Shown: positions 35,686 through 43,580 of the stretch, in pieces | Position numbering within the stretch: position 1 is the stretch's first letter | Layout: the number at the start of each line of letters is the position of its first letter | Assembly (NCBI GenBank): GCA_021773075.1 | Contig: JAJFKT010000035.1 | Span: forward strand, 248,001 to 312,000 | Length of the DNA: 64,000 bases | From: Woeseiaceae bacterium | GTDB lineage: Bacteria > Pseudomonadota > Gammaproteobacteria > Steroidobacterales > Woeseiaceae | Direction of reading: 5' to 3' | Position numbers and translations under genes: made by a program | Notes under the pieces: generated by a model | The model's input: the letters and a program-made list of their open reading frames with translations, nothing else | Database searches by the model: none | Told to the model about the DNA's origin: nothing

Positions 35686-36669
35686 ATGTTGCAAGCCAAA
35701 TCAAAACTTTCAAGACGACTCCGGTTGCATAGACCGCTGTTGCTCGACGGCGGTCTCGCAACGCAGCTTGAGGCACAGGGTTGCGACATCGGCAACGATC
35801 TTTGGTCGGCGTCAGTGCTACAAAGCGATCCGGAGGCGATTGTTGCAGCACATCGCGCCTATCTCGCTGCTGGCGCAGAATGCATCGCTACCGCAAGCTA
35901 TCAGGCGAGTCGAGAAGGTTATATAAATCATGGACTTAGTCTTAATGAAGCCGATGATCTGATAAAGCTGTCGGTCGCTCTGGCAAATCGTGCTGTTAAC
36001 GAGTCGGGTCGCGGCGCAATTGTCGCGGCAAGCCTCGGTCCTTACGGCGCGATGCTTCATGATGGATCTGAGTATTCAGGTGACTACGGTGTGTCGTCGG
36101 ATGTTTTGCATGACTTTCACGCTCCGCGGCTGCGCTTATTCGATACAGCGACTGTCGATGTCCTGGCACTGGAGACGATTCCATCGCTGCAGGAGGCGAA
36201 GGTGCTAGCCACCTTGCTACGGGAAAGCCAGACACCTTCTTGGGTCAGTTTTTCATGTCGCGACGACAAGCACATTAGCGATGGCACAAGGCTGTCCGAA
36301 GCGGCAGCGATATTTGCTGGCCATCCGACAGTGATGGCAATCGGTATCAACTGCACGCCACCGCAATTCACGGCGAAACTGGTCCGCGAAATACGAGTGG
36401 CGGTACCGGATAAACATGCGATGGCCTATCCGAACTCCGGTGAGTCCTACAACGTCGCGGATAACAGTTGGTCTGGGACGGTGACACCGGGCGATTGTGC
36501 GACGGCGGCCGCTGAGTGGATCCAAGCAGGAGCAAAAATTGTGGGTGGCTGTTGCCGCATGGGCCCCGAGCACATTCAGACGATGGCTGCGATGATCTCC
36601 GAAAGGTCAGCCGGAGATTCGGCGATAGCGAGTGCTCCGGCAGCATTCAGTTCTTCGTGCGACCCGTAG
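35686..36669 (+). CDS. homocysteine S-methyltransferase family protein (MmuM-like)
   Basis: A 327-residue cytoplasmic barrel enzyme. Early residues are LLLDGGLATQLEAQGCD. The zinc ligands are C in GINCTPPQF and the CC pair in IVGGCCRMGPEHI. It would transfer a methyl group from a methylated donor (S-methylmethionine or a betaine) to homocysteine, giving methionine. In this neighbourhood a methylated-amine donor is plausible. The last about 23 residues (after MAAMI) have no family character and overlap the convergent HAD gene by 94 bases, so the stop may have drifted. Confidence 0.88.
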   Translation: MLQAKSKLSRRLRLHRPLLLDGGLATQLEAQGCDIGNDLWSASVLQSDPEAIVAAHRAYLAAGAECIATASYQASREGYINHGLSLNEADDLIKLSVALANRAVNESGRGAIVAASLGPYGAMLHDGSEYSGDYGVSSDVLHDFHAPRLRLFDTATVDVLALETIPSLQEAKVLATLLRESQTPSWVSFSCRDDKHISDGTRLSEAAAIFAGHPTVMAIGINCTPPQFTAKLVREIRVAVPDKHAMAYPNSGESYNVADNSWSGTVTPGDCATAAAEWIQAGAKIVGGCCRMGPEHIQTMAAMISERSAGDSAIASAPAAFSSSCDP

Positions 36670-37217
36670 CCGTAGGACACTCCGACAGGAGCTATGCCAT
36701 TTGCTGTAGCACCTATCAAGTCGTGTTTGCGATCACCAATCATGATTCTTTTTGTGGCGTCCGCGTTTTCATCTACAGCATATTTGAGTAACTCGACTTT
36801 GTTAGCTCGAGTACCGTCGAGTTCACAGCCGAAAACCCGCTCGAAGTATCGCCCCATTTCGAAGTGCTCAACGATTCGTTTGGCCGCGATACGCGGTTTG
36901 CTGGTAGCTACATACATTGCAACACCGGTATCGGCGATCGTGGCGAGCGCATCGTGAATGCCTTCATAGGGCACGTTTTCAAGCCAGCCAATTTCGTTAA
37001 AACGTTCGCGGTAAAGATCGACTGCCTGTAGCGTCATGTCTTCGCCGACCATGTCCGGAAAGGTGTCATACAGGGGTGGACCGATACACGAGTATAGGTA
37101 CTCGTCAGTCGGTTGCGGGAACCCGAGTTTTTCAATCGCATACAGAATGCACTTGGTGATGCCCTCAAACGGATCCGTTAATGTACCGTCGAGGTCGAAG
37201 TAGACGTGAGTTGGCAT
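36576..37217 (-). CDS. HAD-superfamily phosphatase (PGP/phosphoglycolate-phosphatase-like)
   Basis: A 213-residue HAD hydrolase: motif I YFDLDGTLTDP near the N-terminus, motif II ATSKPR, and motifs III/IV as KVELLKYAVDE and IGDRKHDLIGA. The Gly-rich GVSYGYGS is typical of the Gph-like branch. I chose the ATG at 37217 because it places motif I at residue 6; one upstream at 37238 is possible. Its C-terminal 94 bases overlap the MmuM-like gene on the other strand. Here the overlapped end still matches the family, so the HAD gene is probably the conserved partner of the overlap. Confidence 0.88.
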   Translation of the reverse strand: MPTHVYFDLDGTLTDPFEGITKCILYAIEKLGFPQPTDEYLYSCIGPPLYDTFPDMVGEDMTLQAVDLYRERFNEIGWLENVPYEGIHDALATIADTGVAMYVATSKPRIAAKRIVEHFEMGRYFERVFGCELDGTRANKVELLKYAVDENADATKRIMIGDRKHDLIGATANGIAPVGVSYGYGSHEELNAAGALAIAESPADLSEIIAAIV

Positions 37218-37251
37218 TCGGGTAGCATAGCAGGGCATAAGAGCGAGGAGA

Positions 37252-38442
37252 GTGAAAGCCTTGAAAGTGGCCGTTATTGGTTGTGGGCCAGCGGGTCTTG
37301 CCGCTGCGCTAATGCTTGAGGATGACGGGCATGAGGTTGCCGTGTTTGAGCGCTTTGATGAACCACGACCCGTTGGATCAGGAATCGTCTTACAACCGAC
37401 CGGCCTCGCTGTTCTTGCGGCACTTGGTCTAGAGAGCGAGATTTACAAATGCGGCAAGCGTATCGATCGCATGTATGGCAAAGCAATGCCGGCAGGAAAA
37501 ACCGTCCTCGACGTAAACTACAGCGCGCTTGGCGAAGAATTTCACGGATTGGCTGTCCATCGCGCGGCACTATTCGATGTTTTGTATGCTGCGGTGCGAA
37601 ATCGCAATGTGCAAATACATACTGGAGTCGACGTTTCGTCGGCCAGCGATATCGAAGCTTATTCTGGCGTATCGTTTGATGTCTTGATCGATGCCAGCGG
37701 CGCGCGTTCAAGACTGCGACATTTCGCTCCGTTCCCGTCGCGTTGGCGAGAATTAGACTACGGAGCGCTTTGGGGATCATTCAGCTGGCCCGCCAAGAAT
37801 TTCCAGGCGAATACGCTGGAGCAGCGTTATGTCGGCGCACATACGATGATCGGCATATTGCCGATCGGTCAGCACTCGGCCGCAACCGAGGATCAGGTCG
37901 CATTTTTCTGGAGCATCAAGACGGCCAACTATGAGCACTGGTGCGAGGAAGGCCTGGATGTCTGGAAGAAAAAACTTCTGTCGATATGGCCCGAGACCGA
38001 CGTCATTCTTGAGCAGATTACTGACGCATCGCAAATGTCACTGGCACGCTACGGCCACGGCACACTGCGCCGACCGTACTCAGATAAAATCGTTTTTCTC
38101 GGTGACGCTGCACACTCGACCAGTCCGCAGCTGGGGCAGGGTGCCAATATGGCGTTACTCGACGCTTGGTCGTTTGCAACAGCGCTTCGAGAGTCTGGTG
38201 AGCTGAGTTCTGCGATGCGGCAATATACAGAAAGTCGCCGTTGGCATGTGCGTGCGTTTCAGCTTTCGAGTCTCGCACTAACGCCATTTTATCAATCTGA
38301 CAGTCGAGTTCTCGCGGGGCTACGCGATCTGCTCTTCCACCCCGCATCCAAGTTACCGATTGTCCGGCGAATTGTCGCTGGGTTAGTCTCTGGCATGTTG
38401 GCGGGCCCGCCAAAAGGGCTTATGAAATCCAAGTCGGTGTGA
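37252..38442 (+). CDS. FAD-dependent aromatic/UbiH-type monooxygenase
   Basis: A 396-residue class A flavin monooxygenase. FAD motif VAVIGCGPAGLAAALMLEDDGHEVAVFER (about 6-34), the substrate-domain DG-type motif FDVLIDASGARSRLR, and the second FAD motif IVFLGDAAHSTSPQLGQGANMALLDAW (about 278-304). GTG start with GAGGAG upstream. Divergent from the HAD gene by about 30 bases. Family members hydroxylate aromatics or hydroxamate-like rings; the substrate here is unknown. Confidence 0.88.
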   Translation: MKALKVAVIGCGPAGLAAALMLEDDGHEVAVFERFDEPRPVGSGIVLQPTGLAVLAALGLESEIYKCGKRIDRMYGKAMPAGKTVLDVNYSALGEEFHGLAVHRAALFDVLYAAVRNRNVQIHTGVDVSSASDIEAYSGVSFDVLIDASGARSRLRHFAPFPSRWRELDYGALWGSFSWPAKNFQANTLEQRYVGAHTMIGILPIGQHSAATEDQVAFFWSIKTANYEHWCEEGLDVWKKKLLSIWPETDVILEQITDASQMSLARYGHGTLRRPYSDKIVFLGDAAHSTSPQLGQGANMALLDAWSFATALRESGELSSAMRQYTESRRWHVRAFQLSSLALTPFYQSDSRVLAGLRDLLFHPASKLPIVRRIVAGLVSGMLAGPPKGLMKSKSV

Positions 38443-38572
38443 GTGGGAATCCGATCTGAGTTGTCCTTGGGAACGTTAGGTAATTTGCGTTGCAGGTCCG
38501 AATGTAGCGAGTATTGAATCGGAGCGAGCATAGAATTGATCGCCCTACGAAGTAACGCGGAAGACGACAGCA

Positions 38573-38719
38573 ATGAATTATCAGATCAGCGCCCTTAGCG
38601 CCGATGACTTTAGTCATCTTGTCGGGCTGAATAACGATGAACTCGCCGAGCACGGCGGCAAGCGAATGAAGGTTGCGGTCAACCCCGGCTGCTACGCGGC
38701 ACGAGTCGATAAGATTTAG
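38573..38719 (+). pseudogene. N-terminal fragment of a DUF1203-like gene
   Basis: A 48-residue ORF beginning MNYQISALSADDFSHLVGL and reaching KVAVNPGCYAARVDKI before a TAG. From memory the DUF1203 family begins with R.S.L....F..LF.L.D..L...GARR...D..PG.PCRVSL and is about 150 residues long. Here the order of hydrophobic and Gly/Pro/Cys/Arg positions matches, then the protein stops where the family continues. The downstream GNAT gene starts from the other strand 11 bases later. I read it as a truncated remnant; a small real gene is possible. Confidence 0.45.
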
Positions 38720-38729
38720 TCTGTGCAAA

Positions 38730-39278
38730 TCACTGAAGTTTCTTGACCATTTTGATCACAGTCTTCCCGGCGCCATTGGCTGAATCACTGGTACTGCGGC
38801 TGACCTCGACATAGTCCCGTGCAAGATAGAACGGTTCTCCGGGGATGGTGGATCCAAGTTCTATGCTTTTGAATCCGGCGTCGCGAGCGGCCGCTTCGCC
38901 GAGTTCGAGGAGAAAGCTACCGACGCCACAACGGATCCATTCGGGGTGCGTATACATCGCGCGAATACGGGCGGCCTCGACCGCGGGATCGCTATAGGAG
39001 TCATCTCGTCCCAGCGTATGGTCGCCGCCGTACAGTGTTCGTCGTTTTCCCCAACCACCGCAACCGACCATGATGCTATGCCCATCGTGTTCGGTTTGCA
39101 CAACAAAGTAGGTTTCATCTTCGATTAGGGTCCAGTCGATCCCCATCGTTTCCTTCGCGGCCTCGATCTGGTCGGCGGAAAGAAATGAGGCCATGTTCTT
39201 GAGGATAGATACCTGCATAAGCTCGATTATTGCAGGTGCATCTTCGGCGGTTGCTATTCGGTGAGTCAGCTTGACCAT
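38730..39278 (-). CDS. GNAT-family N-acetyltransferase
   Basis: A 182-residue acetyltransferase: HRIATAEDAPAIIELMQ at the N-terminus, VVQTEHDGHSIMVGCGGWGKRR, ARIRAMYTHPEWIRCGVGSFLLELGEAAARDAGF (the V/RxxGxGxxL acetyl-CoA loop) and YLARDYVEV. The loop is slightly altered (RCGVGS). Substrate unknown. The GFA-family gene lies 18 bases upstream on the same strand, so they may form a pair. Confidence 0.85.
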   Translation of the reverse strand: MVKLTHRIATAEDAPAIIELMQVSILKNMASFLSADQIEAAKETMGIDWTLIEDETYFVVQTEHDGHSIMVGCGGWGKRRTLYGGDHTLGRDDSYSDPAVEAARIRAMYTHPEWIRCGVGSFLLELGEAAARDAGFKSIELGSTIPGEPFYLARDYVEVSRSTSDSANGAGKTVIKMVKKLQ

Positions 39279-39296
39279 TGTTGATTCTGAACGTTC

Positions 39297-39746
39297 TCAG
39301 CCTGGAACAGTGGAGCCAATCTGGACGTGTTGGATCCAGTTGCGCTTTCGACGGTCAAGTCGAGAGTCCGTATCCTCACCGTCGAAGTTCGTCGGAGAAC
39401 GCGATAGCGCTGAAATATCGACATTGTCGAATGCGCTAACGTTGACAACGGCATACGTCATATCGTCGATCTCGCTCGTGACAAAGGGTGCTATACCACA
39501 CACGGAGCACACGTAAAATTCAGCCGTCTTCGTAGCAAATCGATAATTCGAAACAGAGGACATGCGCTCAATTTGAACGTCAAGCCTGGCGTCGCGATGT
39601 GACGTCCATGAGCCAACTCGCTTCCGACAGAAATTGCAATCGCAATTTCGTATGGCGATGTCCGCTTCAAGTCCGGGCCACAACAATACGAAACGTATGT
39701 TCTGACAGTGACAGGACCCCTCAATTCTGGTGATGTTTTCGTCCAC
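39297..39746 (-). CDS. GFA-family (CENP-V/formaldehyde-activating-like) zinc protein
   Basis: A 149-residue protein with the GFA pattern: GSCHCQNIRF (two Cys), CDCNFCRKR (three Cys) and VCSVCGIAPFV (two Cys), the expected zinc ligand set. Family named for glutathione-dependent formaldehyde-activating enzyme, though many members have unknown substrates. It is near genes that may release formaldehyde (28.5-34 kb), but the association is weak. Confidence 0.85.
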   Translation of the reverse strand: MDENITRIEGSCHCQNIRFVLLWPGLEADIAIRNCDCNFCRKRVGSWTSHRDARLDVQIERMSSVSNYRFATKTAEFYVCSVCGIAPFVTSEIDDMTYAVVNVSAFDNVDISALSRSPTNFDGEDTDSRLDRRKRNWIQHVQIGSTVPG

Positions 39747-39858
39747 TGCAACTACCGTAAGGCACGGTTAGCGAGGATGCAAGAACCCCAGGGAGGTGGT
39801 GTGCTTATTCGACGCGCTATACTCCTACGCAATCAAATTAACTAAAGCGGTAATAGAA

Positions 39859-40374
39859 ATGACCGACACATCGTTATCCACGTTAGCTAATTTCGCCGAA
39901 ATTATTGGTGCAGGTTCAATCATCACCGGCTTGGTATTCGGTTGGTTTCAAATTCGACATTTTAGAGAACAAAAACGAGATGCGGTGGCCATTAATCTAA
40001 TGCAAACCTTCTTTAGTGGGGATCTTGCGCAGGCGATAGCACTTTTGCAGCCGCTCCCGGATGGAATAAGCCTGGAAGAAATGCGGGCCGAAGGCATCGA
40101 GTACGTAAGGGCTGCGATTACCATAACAACATCATTCGAGACCATGGGGCTGCTGGTGTACAAGAAGATTGCTCCGATGGATCTAGTGATGGATCTTGCC
40201 GGCGGCATCGTGACAACAATGTCCCGAAAACTGAAAACCTGGCAAAACGACATGCGTGAGACGCAGCAGCAGCCGTCCTGGGGTGAGTGGTTTGAATGGC
40301 TCGCGAATCAAGCGGAAATGGGCAAGAGTCAAAAGGCCCCGGCGCATGTACGGCATCGTGATCAGGTCTCGTAG
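39859..40374 (+). CDS. membrane-anchored protein of unknown function (DUF4760-like)
   Basis: A 171-residue protein with one N-terminal TM (FAEIIGAGSIITGLVFGWF, about 9-27), then FQIRHFREQKRDAVAINLMQTF, a basic helix as in DUF4760-type proteins, and a helical cytoplasmic domain. The ATG at 39859 begins just before the TM; an alternative GTG at 39796 adds 21 residues. No catalytic motif seen. Sits alone on the plus strand among minus-strand genes; its tail (AHVRHRDQVS) ends 15 bases before the tandem GNAT gene. Confidence 0.65.
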   Translation: MTDTSLSTLANFAEIIGAGSIITGLVFGWFQIRHFREQKRDAVAINLMQTFFSGDLAQAIALLQPLPDGISLEEMRAEGIEYVRAAITITTSFETMGLLVYKKIAPMDLVMDLAGGIVTTMSRKLKTWQNDMRETQQQPSWGEWFEWLANQAEMGKSQKAPAHVRHRDQVS

Positions 40375-40388
40375 GATACGCGGAGTAC

Positions 40389-41411
40389 TTACCCGTCTTC
40401 AAAGGCCAGACTTTTGTTCATGATGAAGTCATTTTGAATATTGGATCCCAACTTGAATTTGTGCTCACCGACTGTCAAGAATCCCCAGCGTTCGTAAAAC
40501 TGAATTGCTCGTGGGTTCTTCTCCCAAACGCCGAGCCAGATTACGTCGCAAGCCAAGGAATGTGCTCGCGCCAAGCAGTAGCTCATTAGCACTGAGCCTA
40601 CGCCCTTGCTCATAACCGAGTTATCCACGTAAATTCGTTCGATCTCGATCGCCGCTTTACCGATAACACTTGAGTGGCACGAACCGTTACTAAGCTTGGC
40701 ATATCCGATGAGCTCATCAGTCTGATCCGAGCGAACAAGCAAAAACTCATTGTTTATGTCCTCAAGCTCCTCTCCCAGCTTAGCGACCGTCAACGAATTA
40801 CTTAAGTAATCATCCAGGTCGTATTCGTCATTTTCGCCGCCGTACGTATCGATAAAGGAACGCACTGCCAGGTCGACCAAGTCCACAAGGTCTCCAGTGT
40901 GGGCAAGACGGCAAGAGCAGCTTATCGCTGGCACTATGATTTCGAAAAGCGGCAGGAGTCGACTCGGGACACTCCCTGATTCTCGTACGCCAATCTGTCG
41001 CCCGCCTGCAGCAATGTAGAACTGCGCAGCATTCGGATCGCCCTGTATTAGCAATTTCCGGGCGCCCTTAGTTGCCAGACTACTCAACGCATGCTTGATA
41101 AGTCGTCGGCCGTAGCCTTTGCCGATGTACTTTGGTTCTACGAACAAAGCATCGAGCTCGAACTCCACTCTTGAGAGCTTCTCAAGAGCATAGAAACCTA
41201 TGACTGTCGCGTTTTCTTCAACAACAACAAAATCGAATTTATTGTTGTCTATTTGGCTCGGTTGATAGGTGAGTTCCTGCCTGCATGCCTCGACAAATTC
41301 GCGCGGGTACTCCCAATGTGCCTTGGAGCGTAATGCCAGGTCTGACAGGAGATCAGCTTCCTCCGGTGAGGCGTTTCGAATTTCAGTGGAGATCGTCATG
41401 AGGTCGGACAT
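40389..41411 (-). CDS. tandem-domain GNAT acetyltransferase
   Basis: About 340 residues with two GNAT domains in one chain. First domain (about 8-150): FVVVEENATVIGFYAL, LFVEPKYIGKGYGRRLIKHAL (clear acetyl-CoA loop GKGYGRR). Second (about 170-335): ELIGYAKL, IYVDNSVMSKGVGSVLMSYCLARAHSLACDVIWLGVWEKNPRAIQFYERWGF (acetyl-CoA loop SKGVGS plus the NxxAxxFYxxxGF tail). Both domains retain their loops and so may be active. ATG starts at 41429 or 41399 are also possible. It adjoins the left end of the attC-bearing region but lacks a recognisable attC at its own 3' end. Confidence 0.8.
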   Translation of the reverse strand: MSDLMTISTEIRNASPEEADLLSDLALRSKAHWEYPREFVEACRQELTYQPSQIDNNKFDFVVVEENATVIGFYALEKLSRVEFELDALFVEPKYIGKGYGRRLIKHALSSLATKGARKLLIQGDPNAAQFYIAAGGRQIGVRESGSVPSRLLPLFEIIVPAISCSCRLAHTGDLVDLVDLAVRSFIDTYGGENDEYDLDDYLSNSLTVAKLGEELEDINNEFLLVRSDQTDELIGYAKLSNGSCHSSVIGKAAIEIERIYVDNSVMSKGVGSVLMSYCLARAHSLACDVIWLGVWEKNPRAIQFYERWGFLTVGEHKFKLGSNIQNDFIMNKSLAFEDG

Positions 41412-41414
41412 TCT

Positions 41415-41446
41415 AGCTAAATGCGCCAAGTGCAGGGCATGTTAGA
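41415..41446 (-). other. decayed attC-like site after the HAD cassette
   Basis: On the plus strand GCGCCAAGTGCAGGGCATG is followed by GTTAGAT, resembling the CAAGTGCAGCGCATTGTTAGG end of the complete attC sites. The TAA stop of the HAD gene lies in the R'' box (ATCTAAC on the minus strand). The opposite half is absent or mutated. It marks the probable left limit of the cassette array. Confidence 0.5.
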
Positions 41447-42053
41447 TATCATCAAGGTGAAGGTAGGATTCAAGCCCGCCAAGTGCACGCCCGACCGGAA
41501 CAAAACTCCACCCGAGTGCCTCGCATGCATCTCTATCCCAGAGCCCATCTCCATAATAGGTAATAGATTCGTACTCGACCTCAGGCCGATCCAGTGCCGA
41601 ACGCATGATACGGGTTCGGTCTCGCTCCGTGTCCGAGGCTGACAAAATAACGTTACTCAGATTGAAATCGGCGGACTCCAGTTTCAGTCTTGCAGACGCG
41701 GACCAGCCTCCCGTGGCAATAGCCACGTAATGATCCCGCGACGACTGGAGGGATGCCAATAAGCAGCGCGCTCCAGGAACTTCGCAAAACGCTCCGTTTT
41801 TCGAAATATGATTACTTAGTTCACCAACAAAAATCGAAATGATCTCGTCGGCTGGGTCCGAAATGTGCTGCAGTTTGTTATCGATTAGAACTTGCCAAAG
41901 AATTCCTGAATCGGAAACGAAATCGTAGTCGGTTAGCGATTCTCGAAACTTAATTGGACCTAGGACACGACGTAGAGAAGCACGGTACAGATCATCATCT
42001 ACTGCGACAGACTCCAAGAGCGTACCATCTATGTCAAAAATCACTGCATGCAT
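41442..42053 (-). CDS. HAD-superfamily hydrolase in a gene cassette
   Basis: A 203-residue HAD protein: motif I AVIFDIDGTLLESV (about 3-16), motif II-like IATGGWSASARLKLE, late YYGDGLWDRDACEALGW. A cap domain lies between motif I and II. The stop codon TAA falls in the attC R'' box, which is typical of cassette genes. Metabolite phosphatase of unknown substrate. Confidence 0.85.
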   Translation of the reverse strand: MHAVIFDIDGTLLESVAVDDDLYRASLRRVLGPIKFRESLTDYDFVSDSGILWQVLIDNKLQHISDPADEIISIFVGELSNHISKNGAFCEVPGARCLLASLQSSRDHYVAIATGGWSASARLKLESADFNLSNVILSASDTERDRTRIMRSALDRPEVEYESITYYGDGLWDRDACEALGWSFVPVGRALGGLESYLHLDDI

Positions 42054-42063
42054 GAGTGCTGTC

Positions 42064-42106
42064 TCTCGTCCAAGTTAAGTGCGCCAATTGCAACGCATTG
42101 TTGGGC
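42064..42106 (-). other. decayed short attC site
   Basis: The R'' end is intact (GTTGGGC at 42100-42106 on the plus strand, preceded by TTGCAACGCATT, close to the array consensus). The other half (CAAGTTAAGTGCGCC) has lost its R' GTTRRRY box, and the central hairpin of the complete sites is missing. It closes the cassette holding the 120-residue protein. Confidence 0.55.
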
Positions 42107-42111
42107 TGCAA

Positions 42112-42474
42112 CTAGATCGACTCTCCTTCATCGCCAACGACAACGCCGCCTAGATCGGAGGCGATCCTCTTCATCAGCTTAATCGTATCGTCGGATGGGG
42201 CGTCTACCGAAATTGTGAAAACACCCTTGAACTCACTTAGTCGAAAACGAGCTCCGTTCTCGGCGACCGCGGAATTCGGCAGTTCTATAGTTACGACTTC
42301 GCGAGTCTTCGGATTGACTCCCAAAAACTTGTGGGAAAGGGTAAGTCGTGGCGATCTCTCAACGTAGGCAATCCAATCCGCCGCGGTTATTCCTGTTTGT
42401 TCGATATGCAGACTGTACCCGGCCGTAGCAACGGACCAGAGGAAAACCAGGAAGCCGATTATCGCTAATTTCAT
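42112..42474 (-). CDS. cassette protein of unknown function with N-terminal membrane segment
   Basis: A 120-residue protein: a hydrophobic N-terminus (LAIIGFLVFLWSVATAGYSL, signal or anchor) followed by a compact domain with SLHIEQTGITAADWIAYVERSPRL and FTISVDAPSDDTIKLMKRIASDLGG. No family recognised. Its stop lies six bases from the attC R'' box of the site at 42064-42106, and another attC remnant lies just upstream of its start. Confidence 0.65.
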   Translation of the reverse strand: MKLAIIGFLVFLWSVATAGYSLHIEQTGITAADWIAYVERSPRLTLSHKFLGVNPKTREVVTIELPNSAVAENGARFRLSEFKGVFTISVDAPSDDTIKLMKRIASDLGGVVVGDEGESI

Positions 42475-42481
42475 TAGTGTC

Positions 42482-42526
42482 GCCTAACGTCTATGCCAAC
42501 TTTGCAAGTGCAGCGTATTGTTCGTT
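42482..42526 (-). other. internally deleted attC site after higBA
   Basis: The outer parts match the complete sites (GCCTAACGTCTATGCCAACTT on the left, TTTGCAAGTGCAGCGTATTG on the right) but the central hairpin of about 55 bases is missing, and the R'' box is GTTCGTT, outside the GTTRRRY consensus. Probably inactive. Confidence 0.6.
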
Positions 42527-42532
42527 TTGCTC

Positions 42533-42829
42533 TTACACGGTCGCTTCAAATTGGATCTTCTGAACAGATGATAGATTCGCTGATTTTTTCGCTTGCCAAA
42601 GATCATAGTTATGCTGCATGGCGAGCCAGCTCTCCGGAGAGCGTCCCACTGCTTTGGACAGGCGCAACGCCATCTCGGGGCTGATGGAGCTACGCTCCGA
42701 AGTGATTCGTGCCATGGTCGATGCAGCAACACCCAGGCTCTCAGCAAGAGACCGGATACTAATATCGAAGGGCTCGATGTATGTCTCCCGGATAAATTCG
42801 CCCGGGTGCGGGGGATTATACATAGCCAT
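42533..42829 (-). CDS. higA: HigA-family antitoxin (HTH)
   Basis: A 98-residue protein with HPGEFIRETYIEPFDISIRSLAESLGVAASTMARITSERSSISPEMALRLSKAVGRSPESWLAMQ, the VapI/HigA HTH pattern (HPGE...; SPEMALRLSKA; SWLAMQ). Its start overlaps the stop of the toxin gene by one base, giving the toxin-first order usual for higBA. It probably neutralises the toxin and represses the promoter at 43114-43142. Confidence 0.9.
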   Translation of the reverse strand: MAMYNPPHPGEFIRETYIEPFDISIRSLAESLGVAASTMARITSERSSISPEMALRLSKAVGRSPESWLAMQHNYDLWQAKKSANLSSVQKIQFEATV

Positions 42830-43107
42830 TAGTGATAATCCTCATAGTCCAAAATGTACGCATTTCCATCTCTAAACTCGAAAGTTAGCCGCCAATTACC
42901 GCTAACCCAGACTGACCATCGATTCTTCGCTCGTCCTTTGAGTGGGTGGAGCCGGTATCCTGGCACTTCCATATCCTCAACGACTTGAGCGGTATCGAGA
43001 GCCGCTAATTGCAACCGAAGTCGAGTAGCATGTTTGGCCTGAATTCCCGCCTTGGTTCCAGTTTCGAAATATCGGCGGAGGCCTTTTTGCTTGAAGGACT
43101 TGATCAC
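42829..43107 (-). CDS. higB: HigB-family mRNA interferase toxin
   Basis: A 92-residue RelE-superfamily toxin of the HigB branch: KSFKQKGLRRYFETGTKAGIQAKHATRLRLQLAALDTA, then PGYRLHPLKGRAKNRWSVWVSGNWRLTFEFRDGNAYILDYEDYH, with the closing NWRLTF.F...A..ldYEDYH. It starts with GTG at 43107. Full length and apparently intact. TA cassettes like this are thought to stabilise cassette arrays. Confidence 0.92.
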   Translation of the reverse strand: MIKSFKQKGLRRYFETGTKAGIQAKHATRLRLQLAALDTAQVVEDMEVPGYRLHPLKGRAKNRWSVWVSGNWRLTFEFRDGNAYILDYEDYH

Positions 43108-43113
43108 CAGAAC

Positions 43114-43142
43114 AGTATAGCGTGTTGCGCACCACGCAACAA
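43114..43142 (-). promoter_or_regulatory. higBA promoter with overlapping operator palindrome
   Basis: On the minus strand TTGTTG (43137-43142), a 17-base spacer and TATACT (43114-43119) form a good sigma-70 promoter. A perfect inverted repeat TGTTGCG-N5-CGCAACA (43123-43141) lies over the spacer and the -35 box, where HigA binding would block RNA polymerase. Confidence 0.7.
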
Positions 43143-43152
43143 GTTCGGTGAG

Positions 43153-43192
43153 AAAACGAATGTCTAAGCCAACTTGAAACTAGCGTACGGCG
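43153..43192 (-). other. left half of an attC site interrupted by an IS110/IS1111 remnant
   Basis: AACGAATGTCTAAGCCAACT and then TGAAACTAGCGTACGGCG match the R'/L' half of the complete sites at 45185 and 46402, though the R' box itself is changed. At GTACGGCG the similarity stops and IS transposase sequence begins. The matching right half is at 43836-43846. Confidence 0.65.
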
Positions 43193-43580
43193 CCATCACC
43201 GCCACGGCTTTGATCGGGCGCGTACCCAACATCCATGCTTTTAACGCGGCCGTGCCTTTGCCTGCTTGCTCGGAATCACGCCCAGAGAGTACAGCTCCGG
43301 CAACACTCGGCGACTCGGCGGCATCAGCAAGAAAGGAGATCGCTATTTGCGCACCCTTCTGATCCACGGCGCGCGATCGGCATTGCTTGCCGCTGCCATG
43401 GCCAGAGCGAGTGATAAACCCCTCGCTCGCTTACTACGTTGGGCACTTGATACCCAGCAACGTATTGGTCACAACAAGGCCACCGTCGCGCTGGCCAACA
43501 GAATGGCGCGTATCGTATGGGCCGTATGGACACAACAAAAAACATTTAATGGCGATGATGCCTTGCGCTTCACCGCCTGA
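43190..43580 (+). pseudogene. IS110-family (IS1111 group) transposase, 3' remnant with frameshift
   Basis: Only the C-terminal Transposase_20 part remains. The first piece (AITATALIGRVPNIHAFN) and the second (FACLLGITPREYSSGNTRRLGGISKKGDRYLRTLLIHGAR...) are in different frames, showing a frameshift near 43243. The second piece ends QQKTFNGDDALRFTA. The catalytic DEDD N-terminal part is missing, so the element cannot move by itself. IS1111-group elements are known to insert into attC sites, which fits the flanking half-sites. Confidence 0.85.

Noticed and set aside
38475..38481. ACGTTAGGT as a further attC end outside the array
   Set aside because: No matching RYYYAAC partner or L boxes nearby; probably chance.
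39774..39780. GTTAGCG near the GFA gene as a cassette boundary
   Set aside because: Does not fit GTTRRRY and has no partner arm.
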